Shown: positions 1 through 9,197 of the stretch, piece by piece
Layout: the number at the start of each line of letters is the position of its first letter
Position numbering within the stretch: position 1 is the stretch's first letter
Assembly (NCBI GenBank): GCA_013619035.1
Contig: JABXKX010000459.1
Span: 1-34,372 of the forward strand
Reading direction: 5' to 3'
Source of the DNA: Peptostreptococcaceae bacterium
Lineage (GTDB): Bacteria > Bacillota_A > Clostridia > Peptostreptococcales > Acidaminobacteraceae
DNA length: 34,372 bases
The notes under the pieces: generated by a model
What the model was told of the DNA's origin: nothing
Seen by the model: only the letters and a program-made list of their open reading frames with translations
Database searches by the model: none
Position numbers and translations under genes: made by a program

Positions 1-43
1 CTCTACGACATAATCTACAAGATGGACCTGTATATCTTGCCAT
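1..43 (-). CDS. rpsD: 30S ribosomal protein S4, N-terminal fragment
   Basis: Only the first 14 codons are inside the window; the gene runs off the left edge. They read MARYTGPSCRLCRR, the canonical S4 start. S4 is a primary 16S rRNA binder that nucleates the 30S body. The Cys-x-x-Cys at residues 9 and 12 marks the zinc-binding form of S4. A GGAGG ribosome binding site lies at 51-55. Its place directly after rpsK is common in Clostridia, whereas Bacillus keeps rpsD elsewhere. Partial because of the window edge, not truncation. Confidence 0.93.
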   Translation of the reverse strand, partial: MARYTGPSCRLCRR

Positions 44-61
44 TATAGCACCTCCTACAAA

Positions 62-460
62 TTATACTCTTCTACGCTTTGGTGGTCTACAACCATTGTG
101 TGGAATTGGAGTTACATCAGAAATCAATGTAATTTCAAGACCAGCTGCTTGTAGTGATCTAATTGCTGATTCTCTTCCTGAACCTGGACCCTTAACGAAT
201 ACAGCTACAGTCTTTAAACCATGTTCCATTGCTGCTTTAGCAGCGGCTTCGCCAACTAATTGAGCTGCGAATGGAGTTGCTTTTCTAGATCCTTTAAATC
301 CTAAGCTTCCACCTGATGACCAAGCAATTACATTACCTTGAACATCCGTTAGAGTAACAATTGTATTGTTAAAAGTCGATTGGATATGCGCTTGTCCACG
401 TTCTATATTCTTACGATCTTTTTTCTTCTTACGAACAGTTCTAGCTTTTTTAGCAACCAT
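62..460 (-). CDS. rpsK: 30S ribosomal protein S11
   Basis: S11 binds 16S rRNA in the platform near the mRNA exit of the 30S subunit. The 132-residue product has the very basic N-terminus expected ([12 protein letters not shown]), the central [17 protein letters not shown] block and the conserved C-terminal [11 protein letters not shown] tail. Length is normal for the family (about 129 to 132). It follows rpsM by a short gap with a strong AGGAGG ribosome binding site and precedes rpsD, so it is part of the alpha-operon end of the supercluster. Confidence 0.97.
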   Translation of the reverse strand: MVAKKARTVRKKKKDRKNIERGQAHIQSTFNNTIVTLTDVQGNVIAWSSGGSLGFKGSRKATPFAAQLVGEAAAKAAMEHGLKTVAVFVKGPGSGRESAIRSLQAAGLEITLISDVTPIPHNGCRPPKRRRV

Positions 461-473
461 TTAATCGACCTCC

Positions 474-842
474 TTATTTCTTTTTACGTGAAACAGTACG
501 TTTAGGACCCTTAACTGTTCTCGCATTTGTTTTAGTCTTTTGGCCTCTCACAGGAAGTCTTTTTCTATGACGAATTCCTCTGTAACTACCAATATCTTGA
601 AGTCTCTTAATATTCATAGCGATTTCTCTACGTAAATCACCCTCGATTAAGTGATCTTCTTCAAGAATACTTCTTAATTTTGCAACTTCTTCTTCTGTTA
701 AGTCTTTAACTCTAGTATTTACGTCTATACTCGCTTTCGCTAATACTTGCTCAGAAGTTGGTCTTCCAATACCGTAGATATAAGTCAATCCAATAAGGAC
801 ACGCTTATCTCTAGGCAAGTCAATACCTGCTATTCTTGCCAT
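474..842 (-). CDS. rpsM: 30S ribosomal protein S13
   Basis: S13 sits in the 30S head and forms bridges to the 50S subunit; it contacts P-site tRNA. The 122-residue product starts [14 protein letters not shown] and ends in the basic tail [11 protein letters not shown], both typical. A longer reading begins at a GTG at 854, but that codon overlaps the AGGAGG ribosome binding site at 854-859, so the ATG at 842 is preferred. It lies between rpmJ and rpsK, the usual infA-rpmJ-rpsM-rpsK order. Confidence 0.96.
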   Translation of the reverse strand: MARIAGIDLPRDKRVLIGLTYIYGIGRPTSEQVLAKASIDVNTRVKDLTEEEVAKLRSILEEDHLIEGDLRREIAMNIKRLQDIGSYRGIRHRKRLPVRGQKTKTNARTVKGPKRTVSRKKK

Positions 843-874
843 ACTAAATGACACCTCCTAATATTCAAAAATCC

Positions 875-1000
<126 letters not shown>

Positions 1001-1003
1001 TTA

Positions 1004-1219
1004 TTACTTATCTCTCCACGTAATACGTCCTTTAGTTAAATCGTATGGTGACAATTCCAACGTAACGTTATCTCCTGGTAAGATTCGTATATAATTCATT
1101 CTTAATTTTCCTGATATTGTAGCGTGGATAAGATGACCATTTTCTAATTTTACGATAAACTTCGCATTTGGCAAAGCTTCTTCTACAATACCTTTAACTT
1201 CTATTTCACTTTTTGCCAT
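1004..1219 (-). CDS. infA: translation initiation factor IF-1
   Basis: IF-1 is a single OB-fold protein that occupies the 30S A site during initiation. The 71-residue product has the family pattern: [19 protein letters not shown] at the start, [20 protein letters not shown] in the middle and LTKGRITWR near the end; normal length is 71 to 72. The ATG directly follows the TAA of the upstream KOW-domain gene with no spacer, and the AGGAGG ribosome binding site is encoded by the last codons of that gene, so the two are likely translationally coupled. Confidence 0.97.
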   Translation of the reverse strand: MAKSEIEVKGIVEEALPNAKFIVKLENGHLIHATISGKLRMNYIRILPGDNVTLELSPYDLTKGRITWRDK

Positions 1220-1519
1220 TTAAAAACCTCCTAAATTGACCTGATTCAAATCAAATTTTTCAATTTCTTTACGAATCATAAGATTAGTAAGTTTCTTATC
1301 ATCTGTCTGTTTCTCACGTACTACATCACTTATCTGTTTATATTCATACAAGTGTTTGATTTTTTTCTTTTTAGGACTTTCAATACGTCTAACGTCTCCA
1401 TCAACCACCAATACATATTCGTGATCTATTATAGTTAGAACAAGAAAAATATGATTCTTATCACGTCCAGCTTTTGAACGTACATATTGTCCAATTTGAA
1501 TACCACTAATTCTTTTCAT
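1220..1519 (-). CDS. KOW-domain RNA-binding protein, L14e-like
   Basis: A 99-residue protein found in this map-infA slot in many Clostridia and absent from the Bacillus and E. coli clusters. Residues about 8 to 60 resemble a KOW/L14e-type fold: GQYVRSKAGRDKNHIFLVL, then a YVLVVDGDVRRIESPKKKKIKHL stretch split here as YVLVVDGDVRRIE and PKKKKIKHL. The lysine-rich run suggests rRNA binding. The remainder (about 60 to 99) is charged and low in features. The exact job is not established to my knowledge; a ribosome-associated or assembly role is inferred from the domain and operon position. Its end carries the infA ribosome binding site. Confidence 0.88.
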   Translation of the reverse strand: MKRISGIQIGQYVRSKAGRDKNHIFLVLTIIDHEYVLVVDGDVRRIESPKKKKIKHLYEYKQISDVVREKQTDDKKLTNLMIRKEIEKFDLNQVNLGGF

Positions 1520-1529
1520 TTTTCACCTC

Positions 1530-2282
1530 TTAATCCATGCTCGTGAGAAGCATAGGTTCGTCATCAGTTATTGCAAGAGAATGCTCATAGTGAGCAGAGT
1601 TCTTAGCATCGACTGTTACTACAGTCCATTCATCAGATAGTGTCTTTACTTGAAAGCCACCAGCATTGACCATGGGCTCAATCGCCAAAACCATACCTTT
1701 GACCAGCCGCAAGCCACGACCCGGTAATCCGTAATTCGGAACCTCGGGATCTTCATGGAGTGCAGTGCCAATTCCATGTCCTGCATAATCTCTTACAATT
1801 GAAAATCCATTGCTTTCTACATACGATTGTATTGCATGAGAAACATCAGATAATCTATATCCCTCTTTACAATATTTTAAACCTTCATAGAAAGAATTTC
1901 TTGTAATATCCATTAGTTTTTGTGCTTCATCAGATATTCTACCAACACCATGAGTCTTAGCAGCATCTCCAAAGAAATTATCTTTATAAGCACCAATATC
2001 TATACTAATAATGTCGCCTTCTTTCAAAGCATAAGAGCAGGGAATTCCATGTACAACTTGCTCGTTAACTGAGGTGCAAATTGAAGCTGGGAAACCGCCA
2101 TATCCTTTAAAAGCGGGATCAGCATTATACTTACGTATTTCATTTTCTGCAATAATATCTAGTTCCTTAGTTGTAATACCAGGCTTGATATGAGCCTTTA
2201 AAACTTCATGAGTGTACGCTACAATCTTACCGACTTCACGCATACGTTCAATCTGTGATTCAGACTTAATCTTAATTGCCAT
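1530..2282 (-). CDS. map: methionine aminopeptidase, type I
   Basis: Removes the initiator Met from nascent proteins with small second residues; a cytosolic dinuclear-metal enzyme. The 250-residue product shows all five metal ligands of the pita-bread fold: Asp95 and Asp106 ([15 protein letters not shown]), His169 (GHGIG), Glu202 (AIEPM) and Glu233 (YEHS); His78 (VVHGIP) is the usual substrate-contact histidine. A GTG at 2291 would extend it, but it overlaps the adk end; the ATG at 2282 has an AGGTG site at correct spacing. It follows adk by one base, the usual secY-adk-map order. Confidence 0.96.
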   Translation of the reverse strand: MAIKIKSESQIERMREVGKIVAYTHEVLKAHIKPGITTKELDIIAENEIRKYNADPAFKGYGGFPASICTSVNEQVVHGIPCSYALKEGDIISIDIGAYKDNFFGDAAKTHGVGRISDEAQKLMDITRNSFYEGLKYCKEGYRLSDVSHAIQSYVESNGFSIVRDYAGHGIGTALHEDPEVPNYGLPGRGLRLVKGMVLAIEPMVNAGGFQVKTLSDEWTVVTVDAKNSAHYEHSLAITDDEPMLLTSMD

Positions 2283-2283
2283 A

Positions 2284-2928
2284 TTATACACCTAAAGCTT
2301 CTTGGATATCTGCGAAAACTTTACCGATATCTTGTAAACCGTCAATAGTAACTAATTTACCTGAACTCTTGTAATACTCCACTAATGGTGCCGTTTCATT
2401 TGTATATACAGAGATTCTATTTGATACCGTTTCTTCATTATCATCAGATCTTTGATACAACTCGCCTGAGCATTTATCACAGATACCATCCTCTTTTGAA
2501 GGATTAAATGAAATGTGATATGTTGCACCGCAATCTCTACAGATTCTACGACCGACTGCTCTTTCAACAAGAACTGAAGGATCTACTACAATGTTTACAA
2601 CATAGTTGAGTGTAGAACCCATATTAGTTAATACAGAATCTAAAGCCTCAGCTTGTGGTAAAGTTCTTGGGAAACCATCTAACATGAATCCAACTTTAGT
2701 ATCGTCTTGTTGTAAACGATCTTCTACAAGTTCAACTACTAAGCTATCTGGAACCAATTCACCTTTATCCATAAATTCTTTAGCTCTTTTACCTAAATCC
2801 GTACCTTGTTTAATATTCGCTCTGAATATATCACCAGTTGAGATATGAGGTAATTGATACTTATCAACAATATTTGCTGCTTGGGTACCTTTTCCAGCGC
2901 CCGGAGGTCCTAATAAAATTAATCTCAT
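2284..2928 (-). CDS. adk: adenylate kinase with zinc-binding lid
   Basis: Converts AMP plus ATP to two ADP, balancing cytosolic adenylates. The 214-residue product has the P-loop GPPGAGKGT (residues 7-15), the AMP-binding STGD (30-33), the LDGFPRT motif (83-89) and a long LID domain. Cys130, Cys133, Cys150 and Cys153 (CRDC and CDKC) form the structural zinc site typical of Gram-positive long-form enzymes. It sits between secY and map with only 11 bases to secY, so it is co-transcribed with the ribosomal genes. Confidence 0.97.
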   Translation of the reverse strand: MRLILLGPPGAGKGTQAANIVDKYQLPHISTGDIFRANIKQGTDLGKRAKEFMDKGELVPDSLVVELVEDRLQQDDTKVGFMLDGFPRTLPQAEALDSVLTNMGSTLNYVVNIVVDPSVLVERAVGRRICRDCGATYHISFNPSKEDGICDKCSGELYQRSDDNEETVSNRISVYTNETAPLVEYYKSSGKLVTIDGLQDIGKVFADIQEALGV

Positions 2929-2940
2929 AATTTCCTCCTA

Positions 2941-4230
2941 TTACTTTAAGAATCCGTTATAATGTCTCATAACTAATTGCGATTCTAATTGTTTAGCGAT
3001 TTCAATTGATACACCTACTGCGATTAGAAGTGATGTTCCACCAAATCTAAACGGTATATTCATAACTGTGATCAACACGTTTGGAACTGTTGCGATGAAT
3101 GCTAAGAAGAATGCACCAACCCATGTTAATCTGTTTAATGTTTTCATTAAGTATTCAGATGTTGGTTTTCCTGGTCTAATACCTGGGATATAACCACCAT
3201 TTTTCTTCATATTGTTAGCAACGTCAACTGGGTTGAATGTTACTGCTGTATAGAAGAAAGTGAATCCAATAATTACAATCGCTGATAAAATCATATATAC
3301 AGGTGACGTATAAGCAAAATACTTTTCTACAAATACTCTGAATCCATTAGCCGGAGCTAAGAATTGAGCAATTGTTTGAGGAATCATGATAATCGACATA
3401 GCGAAGATTACTGGGATAACACCCGTTTGATTCACTTTCAAAGGAATATGCGAACTTTGTCCACCATACATTTTTCTACCAACAACACGTTTTGCGTATT
3501 GCACAGGGACTTTTCTCGAACCTTGTGTTACATAAATAACACCTACGATAATGAAGAATGCTATAACGAGGAATCCAATAAATGTGAAGATATTTACTGT
3601 GCTATCACCTTTGTCTAACATACTACTAATCATAGAGCCAATATCACTTGGCATTCTTGAAATAATACCAGCAAAGATAAATACTGATATACCATTACCA
3701 ATACCATGTTCATTAATCTTTTCACCTAAGTACATCAACAATGCAGTACCAGCTGTTAATACTAATACAACTAAACTTGCATCTAAGAATGATGGACTGC
3801 CACCTTCAAAGTAACCTCTAAAAAGTGTGTTAACAAGAGCAATAGCTTGTACTAAAGCAAGTGCTACAGTACCAAATCTTGTAAAAGTTGCCATCTTTCT
3901 CTTACCAGCTTCACCTTCTTTAGCTAAATTCTCAAAATATGGAATCGCCATAGTTAAAAGGTTAATAATAATTGAAGATGTAATGTATGGTCCAATACCT
4001 AGTGCGAAGACTGCCATTCTTTGGAATGCGCCCCCTGTCATAAGGCTTACCATAGCAGTAATACCTTGGGCATTGTCAAATTGATCAATATTGTATTGTA
4101 ATGCATTGATGTCAAGACCAGGAACAACTAAAGTCGAACCCAATCTATATATAACGATCATTGCTAATGTAAATAATATTTTCTTTCTTAAATCAGGTAT
4201 TTTCCAAGCATTTCTTAGGGTAGAGAACAT
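2941..4230 (-). CDS. secY: protein translocase channel subunit SecY
   Basis: The pore subunit of the SecYEG translocon in the cytoplasmic membrane; works with SecE, encoded at 29120-29314. The 429-residue product begins [20 protein letters not shown] and contains ten hydrophobic segments, including the plug-region VPGLDINA, a cytoplasmic loop GSRKVPVQYAKRVVG and the C-terminal RPGKPTSEYL loop that contacts SecA or ribosome. Length is normal. The ATG overlaps the stop of rplO by one base (TAATG), so translation is probably coupled. Confidence 0.97.
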   Translation of the reverse strand: MFSTLRNAWKIPDLRKKILFTLAMIVIYRLGSTLVVPGLDINALQYNIDQFDNAQGITAMVSLMTGGAFQRMAVFALGIGPYITSSIIINLLTMAIPYFENLAKEGEAGKRKMATFTRFGTVALALVQAIALVNTLFRGYFEGGSPSFLDASLVVLVLTAGTALLMYLGEKINEHGIGNGISVFIFAGIISRMPSDIGSMISSMLDKGDSTVNIFTFIGFLVIAFFIIVGVIYVTQGSRKVPVQYAKRVVGRKMYGGQSSHIPLKVNQTGVIPVIFAMSIIMIPQTIAQFLAPANGFRVFVEKYFAYTSPVYMILSAIVIIGFTFFYTAVTFNPVDVANNMKKNGGYIPGIRPGKPTSEYLMKTLNRLTWVGAFFLAFIATVPNVLITVMNIPFRFGGTSLLIAVGVSIEIAKQLESQLVMRHYNGFLK

Positions 4231-4673
4231 TAAATCACCTCTGCCTTTCCTCCTGCAGCTTCAATCTTCTTGATAGCCGATTGAGTAAACTTATTTGCTT
4301 TAATAGTAAGCTTTCTTTCTAATTCACCGTTACCTAAAATCTTTAAACCATATTCAAATTTCTTAACGATTCCTGATTCTACTAGTAACTCTGGAGTTAC
4401 CTCAGTACCATCTTCAAATCTGTTTAAAGTTTCAATGTTAACGATAGTCCAGTTCTTCTTGAATTGGTGGTTTGAGAAACCTCTTTTAGGAAGTCTTCTG
4501 AAAAGTGGTAATTGACCACCCTCAAAACCTAATCTCGTACCGCCACCAGATCTTGAATTCTGACCATTCATACCACGACCAGCAGTCGTACCAGATCCTG
4601 ATCCAGTACCTCTACCAATTCTTTTTCTTTTTTTAGTTGATCCCGGTGCTGGTTTTAGCTCATGTAATTTCAT
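4230..4673 (-). CDS. rplO: 50S ribosomal protein L15
   Basis: L15 is a late-assembly 50S protein that threads into 23S rRNA. The 147-residue product has the basic glycine-rich N-terminal arm ([29 protein letters not shown]) and the globular C-terminal region with [17 protein letters not shown]. The stop overlaps the secY start by one base. It follows rpmD by 11 bases with a GGAGGT-like ribosome binding site. Standard member of the spc cluster. Confidence 0.97.
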   Translation of the reverse strand: MKLHELKPAPGSTKKRKRIGRGTGSGSGTTAGRGMNGQNSRSGGGTRLGFEGGQLPLFRRLPKRGFSNHQFKKNWTIVNIETLNRFEDGTEVTPELLVESGIVKKFEYGLKILGNGELERKLTIKANKFTQSAIKKIEAAGGKAEVI

Positions 4674-4684
4674 ATCGCACCTCC

Positions 4685-4867
4685 CTATATTTCTTCAACT
4701 TCTAATAAGAAGCTAACTTGTTCAATCATTCCTCTCATTTGAGGATTGTCTTGCTTTTCAACTACTTGGTGAAGTTTTCTTAAACCTAAAGCTTGAACTG
4801 TCGCTCTATGCTTTGGCTTTCTACCAATAGTAGACTTCACTAATTTAATTCTTAATGTTTTAGCCAT
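4685..4867 (-). CDS. rpmD: 50S ribosomal protein L30
   Basis: A 60-residue protein beginning [20 protein letters not shown], with [20 protein letters not shown] following, which is the L30 signature. It binds 23S rRNA at the 50S periphery. Length matches the bacterial short form (about 58 to 60). It lies between rpsE and rplO in the standard spc order with 11-base gaps and a GGAGGAGA-type ribosome binding site upstream. Confidence 0.97.
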   Translation of the reverse strand: MAKTLRIKLVKSTIGRKPKHRATVQALGLRKLHQVVEKQDNPQMRGMIEQVSFLLEVEEI

Positions 4868-4878
4868 AGTCTCTCCTC

Positions 4879-5385
4879 CTAACCTAAGATTTCTTCAGGT
4901 GTCAAACCTCTAGCTTTAGCAACTTCTTCAATAGTCTTCATTGCTAAAAGACCATTAATTGTTGCAGCAACCATGTTGTTAGGATTGTTAGAACCTAAAG
5001 ACTTCGCTCTTACGTCTTGGATACCAGCTAATTCTAATACTGCACGAACTGGTCCACCTGCAATAACACCTGTACCTTCTTTAGCTGGCATAATTAATAC
5101 TTTTCCAGCGCCGAATCTTTCCTTAATAGGATGTGGTACAGTTGTTCCAACTCTAGGAACAAAGATAAGATTTCTCTTAGCTTTCTCGATAGCTTTTCTA
5201 ATAGCTTCAGGTACTTCTTGTGCTTTACCAGTACCAACACCAACGTGTCCGTTATGGTCACCAACAACAACAAGTGCGCTGAATCTAAAGTTTCTACCAC
5301 CTTTAACAACTTTCGTTACACGATTTATGTTAATTACCTGCTCCTTGAGGTCTAATTTACTTGCATCAATAATTTGACGGCTCAT
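4879..5385 (-). CDS. rpsE: 30S ribosomal protein S5
   Basis: S5 lies at the mRNA entry of the 30S subunit and influences decoding accuracy. The 168-residue product has an N-terminal double-stranded-RNA-binding-like domain and a C-terminal domain with [20 protein letters not shown] and [17 protein letters not shown]. The loop [12 protein letters not shown] keeps the Lys-Gly-Gly found in spectinomycin-sensitive S5. ATG start with an AGGAGGGG site; 16 bases after rplR. Standard spc order. Confidence 0.97.
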   Translation of the reverse strand: MSRQIIDASKLDLKEQVININRVTKVVKGGRNFRFSALVVVGDHNGHVGVGTGKAQEVPEAIRKAIEKAKRNLIFVPRVGTTVPHPIKERFGAGKVLIMPAKEGTGVIAGGPVRAVLELAGIQDVRAKSLGSNNPNNMVAATINGLLAMKTIEEVAKARGLTPEEILG

Positions 5386-5401
5386 GTATTACCCCTCCTT
5401 A

Positions 5402-5764
5402 TTAAAACTTAAGTCCTGCTTCTCTAGCAGCTTCACTCAACTCTTTCACTCTTCCGTGATAAATATATCCTGCTCTATCAAATACAACATTTTCGATTCC
5501 AGCTTTTAAAGCTCTCTCTGCAACTAATTTACCTACAACTTTAGCCGCTTCTTTGTTACCACCGTTAGATAGTTCGAAACCTGCTTCAAGAGTAGATGCT
5601 TGAGCTAATGTCTTACCATTAACATCATCAATTACTTGCGCAAAAATGTTTTTGTTAGATCTATATACATTTAATCTAGGACGCTCAGGAGTTCCCGTAA
5701 TCTTACTACGGACTCTAGTTTGACGAACTTTACGCGATGCGTTTTTACTATTTTTAGTAATCAT
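5402..5764 (-). CDS. rplR: 50S ribosomal protein L18
   Basis: L18 binds 5S rRNA with L5 in the central protuberance. The 120-residue product has a basic N-terminus ([19 protein letters not shown]), then [20 protein letters not shown] and the C-terminal [20 protein letters not shown], all typical. An in-frame ATG at 5773 lies inside the AAAGGAT ribosome binding site (5772-5778), so the ATG at 5764 is chosen, giving the usual length. It follows rplF by about 18 bases. Confidence 0.96.
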   Translation of the reverse strand: MITKNSKNASRKVRQTRVRSKITGTPERPRLNVYRSNKNIFAQVIDDVNGKTLAQASTLEAGFELSNGGNKEAAKVVGKLVAERALKAGIENVVFDRAGYIYHGRVKELSEAAREAGLKF

Positions 5765-5782
5765 TCGAGTCATCCTTTCTTA

Positions 5783-6322
5783 CTATTTACCTGATTTACC
5801 TTCTTTACGTCTTACGTATTCACCAACATAACGAACACCTTTACCTTTATACGGCTCTGGTTTTCTCCAGTTTCTGATTTTCGCAGCGTAATTACCAACT
5901 AAAGCTTTGTCAATACCTTTAACAATAATCGATGTATTGTTAGGAACCTCAACAGTGATACCTGCTGGATCTTCCATTTCAATAGGATGAGAGTGACCTA
6001 ATTGTAAATCTAAAACTTTACCTTTTTTAGTCGCTCTATATCCAACACCTTGAATTTCTAAAGCTTTTTCATAACCTTTAGTAACACCAATAATCATGTT
6101 ATTGATTAACGTTCTGCTTAAACCATGAAGTGATCTATGCAACTTGTTGTTTGTTGGTCTTCCGACTAACACTTGGTTACCGTCGATTGTTATTATCATA
6201 TCCTTGCTGATCTGCTCTTCTAATTGTCCTAACGGACCTTTAACAGTTACAAGGTTTGCTTCGCTTACCTTGATTTCAACACCTGAAGGCATTTCAATCG
6301 GCGCTTTACCTATTCTAGACAC
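5783..6322 (-). CDS. rplF: 50S ribosomal protein L6
   Basis: L6 binds near the sarcin-ricin loop and factor-binding site of the 50S subunit. The 179-residue product starts MSRIGKAPIEMPSGVEIKV and ends with the KGKGVRYVGEYVRRKEGKSGK tail region (split: KGKGVRYVGEYVRRKEGK). The two-domain repeat structure and length are normal. Located between rpsH and rplR as expected, with a GGAGGTGCG ribosome binding site. Confidence 0.97.
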   Translation of the reverse strand: MSRIGKAPIEMPSGVEIKVSEANLVTVKGPLGQLEEQISKDMIITIDGNQVLVGRPTNNKLHRSLHGLSRTLINNMIIGVTKGYEKALEIQGVGYRATKKGKVLDLQLGHSHPIEMEDPAGITVEVPNNTSIIVKGIDKALVGNYAAKIRNWRKPEPYKGKGVRYVGEYVRRKEGKSGK

Positions 6323-6345
6323 ACGCGCACCTCCTAATTCTTATC

Positions 6346-6741
6346 TTACCAAACGTAGCAGATTACTTCTCCGCCAATTTGTAATTTACGAGCTTCTTTA
6401 TCGGTTATAATGCCTTGTGAAGTTGAAACAATAGCAACTCCTAAACCACCTAATACTCTAGGTAATTCATTTCTCTTAGCATATACTTTTAATCCTGGTT
6501 TAGAAATTCTCTTAATACCAGTAATAACTCTTGATTTGTCCACACCATACTTCAATGCAACTCTGATTGTCTCATGGTTATCAACTGTTACAACTTCATA
6601 ACCTTTGATAAAACCTTCTTTTAATAAGATTTCCACGATAGACTTCTTCGTTTTAGAAGCAGGGATATCAGCTGTTGCATGTCTAACCATATTTGCATTT
6701 CTAATACGAGTTAGTAAATCTGCAATAGGATCTGTCATCAT
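6346..6741 (-). CDS. rpsH: 30S ribosomal protein S8
   Basis: S8 binds helix 21 of 16S rRNA; in E. coli it is the translational repressor of the spc operon. The product starts [17 protein letters not shown] and ends with [26 protein letters not shown], quoted in part as [13 protein letters not shown], matching the family. Two adjacent ATG codons (6741 and 6738) are possible starts; the AGAGGAGG site at 6750-6757 fits the first (8-base spacing) slightly better. 131 or 130 residues. It follows rpsZ by about 19 bases. Confidence 0.96.
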   Translation of the reverse strand: MMTDPIADLLTRIRNANMVRHATADIPASKTKKSIVEILLKEGFIKGYEVVTVDNHETIRVALKYGVDKSRVITGIKRISKPGLKVYAKRNELPRVLGGLGVAIVSTSQGIITDKEARKLQIGGEVICYVW

Positions 6742-6760
6742 GATATATTCCTCCTCTCGC

Positions 6761-6946
6761 TTACCAGCTTGCTTTTCTCACACCTGGAATTTGTCCTTTG
6801 TACGCTAATTCTCTAAAGCATACACGGCAAACGCCAAATTTTCTTAATACAGAGTGTGGTCTACCACAAATACTGCATCTTGTATATTCTCTAGTTGAAA
6901 ACTTTTGTTTTCTAGCTTGTTTTACTTTAAGCGCTTTTCTAGCCAC
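6761..6946 (-). CDS. rpsZ: 30S ribosomal protein S14, zinc-binding type Z
   Basis: The short 61-residue form of S14 with a zinc ribbon: Cys24, Cys27, Cys40 and Cys43 (CSIC and CRVC). S14 is a late-assembly protein of the 30S head. The C-terminal [11 protein letters not shown] is typical. Some bacteria carry a second, zinc-free S14 used under zinc limitation; that cannot be judged from this window. Standard position between rplE and rpsH. Confidence 0.96.
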   Translation of the reverse strand: MARKALKVKQARKQKFSTREYTRCSICGRPHSVLRKFGVCRVCFRELAYKGQIPGVRKASW

Positions 6947-6959
6947 AGTAACCCTCCTT

Positions 6960-7499
6960 TTATTTAGCGTAAGGCATGCCTAATAGTCTTAACAACTCTT
7001 TAGCTTCCTCATCAGTCTTTGCAGTTGTTACGAATGTAATATCCATACCTCTTACTGCATCAACTTTATCATATTCAATTTCTGGGAAAATTAACTGTTC
7101 TTTAATACCTAAAGTATAGTTACCTCTACCGTCAAATGCGTTAGGGTTTGTTCCTCTAAAGTCACGTACACGTGGTAATGAAATTGTGAATAATCTATCA
7201 GTAAATTCATACATGATTTGATCTCTAAGTGTTACCTTAGCTCCAACTGTCATACCTTCACGAACTTTAAAGTTTGCAACTGATTTCTTAGCTTTAGTAA
7301 CTACTGGTTTTTGACCTGTAATTAATCCAAGCTCTGCAACAGCAGCCTTAATAACTTTAGGATTTTCTTTTGCAGAACCCAATCCCATGTTAACTACAAT
7401 TTTCTCAAGCTTAGGAATTTCCATAACTGAGTTATAAGAAAATTTCTCCATCATAGCTTTCTTTAATTCATTATTATAAGTTTCTTTTAATCTAGCCAT
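6960..7499 (-). CDS. rplE: 50S ribosomal protein L5
   Basis: L5 binds 5S rRNA and helix 84 of 23S rRNA and contacts P-site tRNA. The 179-residue product begins [20 protein letters not shown], has the central [19 protein letters not shown] and [20 protein letters not shown] blocks, and ends [10 protein letters not shown]. Length is exactly that of the family. It follows rplX with a 30-base gap and a GGGAGG ribosome binding site. Confidence 0.97.
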   Translation of the reverse strand: MARLKETYNNELKKAMMEKFSYNSVMEIPKLEKIVVNMGLGSAKENPKVIKAAVAELGLITGQKPVVTKAKKSVANFKVREGMTVGAKVTLRDQIMYEFTDRLFTISLPRVRDFRGTNPNAFDGRGNYTLGIKEQLIFPEIEYDKVDAVRGMDITFVTTAKTDEEAKELLRLLGMPYAK

Positions 7500-7529
7500 C
7501 TAGCGTAATACCTCCCTTCACAGGATTAT

Positions 7530-7841
7530 TTAATCTAATACTTCACCAGTTTTCACTGAAACACGTACTTTTCTTCCATCTTCTAAGAATTTATGACCAA
7601 TACGAGTACCTTGTTTAGTCTTTGATTCATAGTATAAAACATTTGATACATGAATTGGTGCTTCTTGATGAATGATACCACCTTGTTGAACTTTTGCAGT
7701 TGGTTTTTGGTGCTTTGTTACCATGTTAACACCTTCAACTAATACTCTGTTCGCTTTAGGGATGGCATATAGTACTTTTCCAGTTTTGCCTTTATCTTTA
7801 CCAGCTGTTACGATTACCGTATCGCCTTTCTTGATATGCAT
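7530..7841 (-). CDS. rplX: 50S ribosomal protein L24
   Basis: L24 is an assembly-initiating 50S protein at the polypeptide exit region. The 103-residue product starts [20 protein letters not shown], a KOW motif, and carries [12 protein letters not shown] in the middle. Length is normal. It lies between rplN and rplE, 15 bases after rplN, with a GGAGGTGGAC ribosome binding site. Confidence 0.97.
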   Translation of the reverse strand: MHIKKGDTVIVTAGKDKGKTGKVLYAIPKANRVLVEGVNMVTKHQKPTAKVQQGGIIHQEAPIHVSNVLYYESKTKQGTRIGHKFLEDGRKVRVSVKTGEVLD

Positions 7842-7856
7842 TCAGTCCACCTCCTA

Positions 7857-8225
7857 CTACAATACTTCTGGAGCTAAAGAAACAATTTTCATAAATTTCG
7901 CATCTCTTAACTCTCTAGCAACAGGGCCAAATATTCTTGTGCCTGTTGGTGTTTTGTCATCTTTAATAATTACAGCAGCGTTATCATCAAACTGGATGTA
8001 ACTACCATCATTTCTTCTAGTAGCTTTAACAGTTCTAACAACTACAGCTTTAACTACATCACCCTTCTTAACAACTCCGCCTGGCGTTGCTTTTTTAACC
8101 GTACAAACTATTACATCACCAATACCAGCGTATCTTCTTTTAGAACCACCTAGTACTTTGATTGTTAATAGCTCTTTAGCACCTGAATTATCAGCTACTT
8201 TCAGTCTCGTTTCTTGTTGGATCAT
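7857..8225 (-). CDS. rplN: 50S ribosomal protein L14
   Basis: L14 forms an intersubunit bridge and is the binding site of the silencing factor RsfS. The 122-residue product begins [20 protein letters not shown] and contains [15 protein letters not shown] and the C-terminal [12 protein letters not shown]; 122 residues is the normal length. Located between rpsQ and rplX, ATG start with an AAGGAGG site. Confidence 0.97.
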   Translation of the reverse strand: MIQQETRLKVADNSGAKELLTIKVLGGSKRRYAGIGDVIVCTVKKATPGGVVKKGDVVKAVVVRTVKATRRNDGSYIQFDDNAAVIIKDDKTPTGTRIFGPVARELRDAKFMKIVSLAPEVL

Positions 8226-8246
8226 AGCTATAACCTCCTTGAAAGC

Positions 8247-8501
8247 TTATTTAGCTTTCTCAACTACTTCTACAAGTCTAAAGAACTTATCTTTACTTAA
8301 TTTTCTTGTTTCCATAATTTTTACTCTATCACCAGTATTACACACATTATTTTCATCATGTGCTTTATATCTTACCGTCTTTTTAACACGTTTGTTGTAT
8401 AATGGGTGACGTACGAATTTTTCAATTTCAACTACGATAGTCTTATCCATTTTATCACTTACAACGCGCCCTTGACGTACTTTTCTTCTACCTCTTTCCA
8501 C
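8247..8501 (-). CDS. rpsQ: 30S ribosomal protein S17
   Basis: S17 is a primary 16S rRNA binder with an OB-like fold. The 84-residue product shows [20 protein letters not shown], then [19 protein letters not shown] and [20 protein letters not shown], the standard S17 pattern. Starts [10 protein letters not shown] at an ATG preceded by a GGAGGA site. It follows rpmC by 17 bases in the S10 cluster. Confidence 0.97.
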   Translation of the reverse strand: MERGRRKVRQGRVVSDKMDKTIVVEIEKFVRHPLYNKRVKKTVRYKAHDENNVCNTGDRVKIMETRKLSKDKFFRLVEVVEKAK

Positions 8502-8518
8502 GACGAATCCTCCTCCGC

Positions 8519-8725
8519 TTAAGCTTGTAGTTCTCTCTCACGTAAAATTAAATTTACACGAGCGATGTCTTTTTTAACGCCTTTTAACTTCAAAGGGTTT
8601 TCTAATTGCCCAGTAGCTAATTGGAATCTCAGATTGAAGAGTTCGTTCTTTAACTCGTTAAGCTGTACATCTAATTCCTTTGACGTCATGTCGCGGTATT
8701 TTACTAATTTATCTCTACGCTTCAT
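8519..8725 (-). CDS. rpmC: 50S ribosomal protein L29
   Basis: L29 lies at the polypeptide exit and contributes to the docking site of trigger factor and SRP. The 68-residue product has the signature [19 protein letters not shown] followed by [15 protein letters not shown] longer in-frame reading extends upstream into rplP, but the ATG at 8725 has an AGGTGG site and gives family-like length. That start makes the gene overlap the last 11 bases of rplP, indicating translational coupling. The N-terminus ([18 protein letters not shown]) is about five residues longer than usual. Confidence 0.94.
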   Translation of the reverse strand: MKRRDKLVKYRDMTSKELDVQLNELKNELFNLRFQLATGQLENPLKLKGVKKDIARVNLILRERELQA

Positions 8726-9155
8726 GAGCTTCACCACCTTTTTCCTGATCAGCTTTAAGTACAAATTTACACTTAATAGGTAATTTGTTAGCCGCTAATC
8801 TCATAGCTTCTCTTGCAGTTTCTTCATCTACACCAGATAATTCAAACATTACTCTGCCTGGCTTAACTACTGCAACCCAATACTCTGGAGAACCTTTACC
8901 AGCACCCATACGAGTCTCTGCAGGTTTTCTAGTTACAGGCTTGTGAGGGAAAATCTTAATTGTAGTCTTTCCACCTCTTTTAATATATCTATTGATAGCG
9001 ATTCTGGCTGCTTCTATTTGATTAGAAGTGATCCAGGCTCTATCTAGTGCAACTAATCCATACTCACCATAAGTAACAGTGTTTCCCTTAGTTGCAATTC
9101 CTTTCATTCTGCCTCTGTGTTGCTTTCTTCTTTTAACTCTTTTAGGCATCAGCAT
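8715..9155 (-). CDS. rplP: 50S ribosomal protein L16
   Basis: L16 organizes the A-site region of the 50S subunit and is essential late in assembly. The 146-residue product begins [19 protein letters not shown] and contains [18 protein letters not shown] and [13 protein letters not shown], as expected. The ATG at 9155 has a GGGAGG site nine bases upstream and corresponds to the start used in relatives. The TAG stop is overlapped by the rpmC start by 11 bases. Confidence 0.97.
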   Translation of the reverse strand: MLMPKRVKRRKQHRGRMKGIATKGNTVTYGEYGLVALDRAWITSNQIEAARIAINRYIKRGGKTTIKIFPHKPVTRKPAETRMGAGKGSPEYWVAVVKPGRVMFELSGVDEETAREAMRLAANKLPIKCKFVLKADQEKGGEAHEA

Positions 9156-9197
9156 GACAAACTGCCTCCCTTCTTAACCATCAATGACGATTATCTA

